From NCBI GenBank assembly GCA_965372465.1, contig CBDVCK010000180.1:1-7663 (forward strand): a DNA stretch of 7,663 bases, in the 5' to 3' direction. Source of the stretch: GCA-020348445 sp965372465. GTDB taxonomy: Archaea; Thermoplasmatota; Thermoplasmata; GCA-020350865. The position numbers and the translations under genes were made by a program. Of the stretch, positions 6,451 through 7,663 are shown in pieces. The notes beneath the pieces are model-generated. The model did no database searches and was not told where the DNA came from. It was given only the letters and a program-made list of their open reading frames with translations. Positions within the stretch are counted from its first letter, which is position 1. Every line of letters begins with the position of its first letter.

Positions 6451-7595
6451 ACAAAAGGGAGATTCTGACTGGCGAGCATTTTATGAATGGTGATGATGCA
6501 AGTGCAGAAGGGGCAATTTCTGTAGGATGCCGATTCTTTGCTGGATATCCCATTACACCTGCAACAGAAATCGCAGAGCGAATGGCCCGTAGACTTCCTG
6601 AAGTGGGTGGCACATACATCCAGATGGAGGATGAACTGGCTTCTATGGGTGCAATACTGGGTGCTTCTTGGTCTGGTGTCAAGTCTATGACAGCAACCTC
6701 TGGCCCCGGTTTCTCCCTCATGATGGAAAATTACGGACTAGGAATCATGACTGAAACGCCCTGTGTCATTGTGGATATCATGCGAGGAGGTCCCTCCACC
6801 GGTCTTCCCACCCTTGTAAGCCAAGGGGATGTGATGCAGGCGCGATGGGGAACGCATGGTGATGTGGGTGTAATAGCCTTCACACCGTCCTCACCCCAGG
6901 AGATGTTCGATTTCACGATAAAGGCCTTCAATCTCTCGGAACAGTTCAGGTTACCGGTTGTTGTTCTGGGTGATGAAATAATAGGCCACATGACTGAAAA
7001 AGTTGTGATACCGAAAAAAGAAGATATCAGGCTCTACCCAAGAAGAAAACCAAAGAGCAAGCCTAAGAACTATCTGCCTTTTGCTCCCGGTGATGATTTG
7101 GTACCTCCAATGGCCTGTGCCGGGGAGGGGTACAATGTTCATGTTACAGGTCTTACACATGACGAGAGAGGCTATCCAATAATAAATGCCGATGCCCAGG
7201 AGAAACTTGTTGGCAGGCTAGTTGATAAAATAAGAAAAAATGCGGATAAAATCATCGAATATGAGGAGATAAAGACCAGGGATGCTGAAGTTGTTGTTGT
7301 TGCCTACGGCAGTGTGTCAAGATGTGCAAAAGAGGCTGTGCGAATGGCACGGGAAGAAAAATTGAAGGTAGGTCTTATCAGACCCATTACAGTATGGCCT
7401 TTCCCTGAGAAGAAGTTGAGGAAACTTTCGGAAAAGGTCAAGGCTTTTGTGGTTCCCGAGATAAATTATGGACAGGTCGCTTATGAGGTGGAGCGTTGCG
7501 TTGCCAGCAATTCACAGACACTATTACTTCCCAAAATGGGTGGTGATGTTCACACCCCTGAGGATATCTTCAAAGGAATCAAGGAGATGATATAA
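6447..7595 (+). CDS. korA: 2-oxoacid:ferredoxin oxidoreductase alpha subunit (KorA type)
   Basis: A 382-residue complete protein that, with KorB, KorC and KorD, oxidatively decarboxylates a 2-oxoacid (most likely 2-oxoglutarate to succinyl-CoA) and reduces ferredoxin; the reaction can run in reverse in carbon fixation. Family landmarks: YPITPATEI at 34-42, MEDELASMGAILGASWSG at 60-77, TATSGPGFSLM at 82-92, RGGPSTGLPT at 113-122 followed by QGD, TGLTHDERG at 234-242, AYGSV at 286-290 and RPITVWPFP at 312-320. The length matches the alpha subunit of the four-subunit form, not the larger gamma-alpha fusion, so a separate korC is expected beyond the window. VorA-type (branched-chain 2-oxoacid) enzymes are close relatives, so the substrate is not certain; TGLTHDERG and the following subunit favour Kor. 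It starts in an ATGA overlap with the ferredoxin gene, and its TAA stop overlaps the next gene. Confidence 0.93.
   Translation: MNKREILTGEHFMNGDDASAEGAISVGCRFFAGYPITPATEIAERMARRLPEVGGTYIQMEDELASMGAILGASWSGVKSMTATSGPGFSLMMENYGLGIMTETPCVIVDIMRGGPSTGLPTLVSQGDVMQARWGTHGDVGVIAFTPSSPQEMFDFTIKAFNLSEQFRLPVVVLGDEIIGHMTEKVVIPKKEDIRLYPRRKPKSKPKNYLPFAPGDDLVPPMACAGEGYNVHVTGLTHDERGYPIINADAQEKLVGRLVDKIRKNADKIIEYEEIKTRDAEVVVVAYGSVSRCAKEAVRMAREEKLKVGLIRPITVWPFPEKKLRKLSEKVKAFVVPEINYGQVAYEVERCVASNSQTLLLPKMGGDVHTPEDIFKGIKEMI
7581..7591 (+). promoter_or_regulatory. Near-perfect ribosome binding site deciding the ATA start of korB
   Basis: AAGGAGATGAT matches the ideal AAGGAGGTGAT at 10 of 11 positions. The GGAG core (7583-7586) is 5 bases from ATA at 7592. 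It occupies the last codons of korA and supports initiation exactly at that ATA. Confidence 0.7.
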
Positions 7596-7663
7596 CGACT
7601 CAAAAGAAATGGGATATTGAGCGCAGCAGAGACCGTTTTGCTCCCCATTACCTGGAGCATGAG
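7592..7663 (+). CDS. korB: 2-oxoacid:ferredoxin oxidoreductase beta subunit, N-terminus only
   Basis: Only 24 codons lie in the window, ending on a codon boundary. The peptide (M)TTQKKWDIERSRDRFAPHYLEHE resembles the N-terminus of KorB-type beta subunits, just before the region where the thiamine-pyrophosphate-binding CPGCG motif is expected (outside the window). The frame has a TGA at 7559-7561 and no ATG, GTG, TTG or CTG between that stop and the conserved segment; the first NTG is CTG at 7652. ATA at 7592 is therefore the likely start. It overlaps the korA TAA stop as ATAA, matching the ATGA overlaps upstream, and follows a near-perfect SD. The assignment rests on a short peptide plus its position after korA. 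Confidence 0.75.
   Translation, partial: MTTQKKWDIERSRDRFAPHYLEHE

Noticed and set aside
7596..7663. Terminator or intergenic region after korA
   Set aside because: No hairpin with a T run is seen; the sequence is in-frame KorB coding sequence to the window end.

Overview
The window is one dense plus-strand operon of iron-sulfur redox proteins from a strict anaerobe. It holds six genes with no intergenic space: a tandem HdrA-type flavoprotein (5' end outside the window), a free-standing MvhD-type [2Fe-2S] protein, an HdrC-HdrB fusion, a complete HdrA fused to a second MvhD domain, a two-cluster ferredoxin (KorD type), the alpha subunit of a 2-oxoacid:ferredoxin oxidoreductase (KorA type), and the first 24 codons of its beta subunit (KorB type). 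No RNA gene, mobile element, CRISPR array, internal promoter or terminator was recognised.

Organism: arginine is mostly AGA/AGG, isoleucine ATA is frequent, the GC content looks moderate, and Shine-Dalgarno (SD) sequences are strong (GGAGGT, GGAGG, AAGGAGATGAT). With the HdrABC/MvhD/KorABD gene set this suggests an uncultivated anaerobic archaeon, but Hdr-rich anaerobic bacteria (Desulfobacterota, Chloroflexota and relatives) cannot be excluded without a similarity search.

Layout: 1-1997 end of a first HdrA module plus a whole second HdrA module that lacks the inserted ferredoxin domain; 1990-2421 MvhD; 2418-3578 HdrC-HdrB fusion; 3575-6082 canonical HdrA plus MvhD; 6079-6450 ferredoxin with a lysine-rich tail; 6447-7595 KorA; 7592-7663 start of KorB. 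Four consecutive junctions are 4-base ATGA overlaps, so the genes are probably translationally coupled.

Working model (inference): the Kor enzyme oxidises a 2-oxoacid, probably 2-oxoglutarate, with CoA and reduces ferredoxin. The HdrA/HdrCB/MvhD proteins form a flavin-based electron-bifurcating or confurcating complex that exchanges electrons between ferredoxin, a disulfide-type acceptor at HdrB and a donor docking at MvhD. Carrying three HdrA modules and two MvhD modules in one operon is unusual and suggests a complex with two flavin hubs.

The most striking sequence-level observation is that two of the six genes have no NTG start where conservation requires one. The MvhD gene appears to start at ATT (1990) and the KorB gene at ATA (7592). 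Each sits 5 bases after a very strong SD sequence and overlaps the stop of the gene before it.
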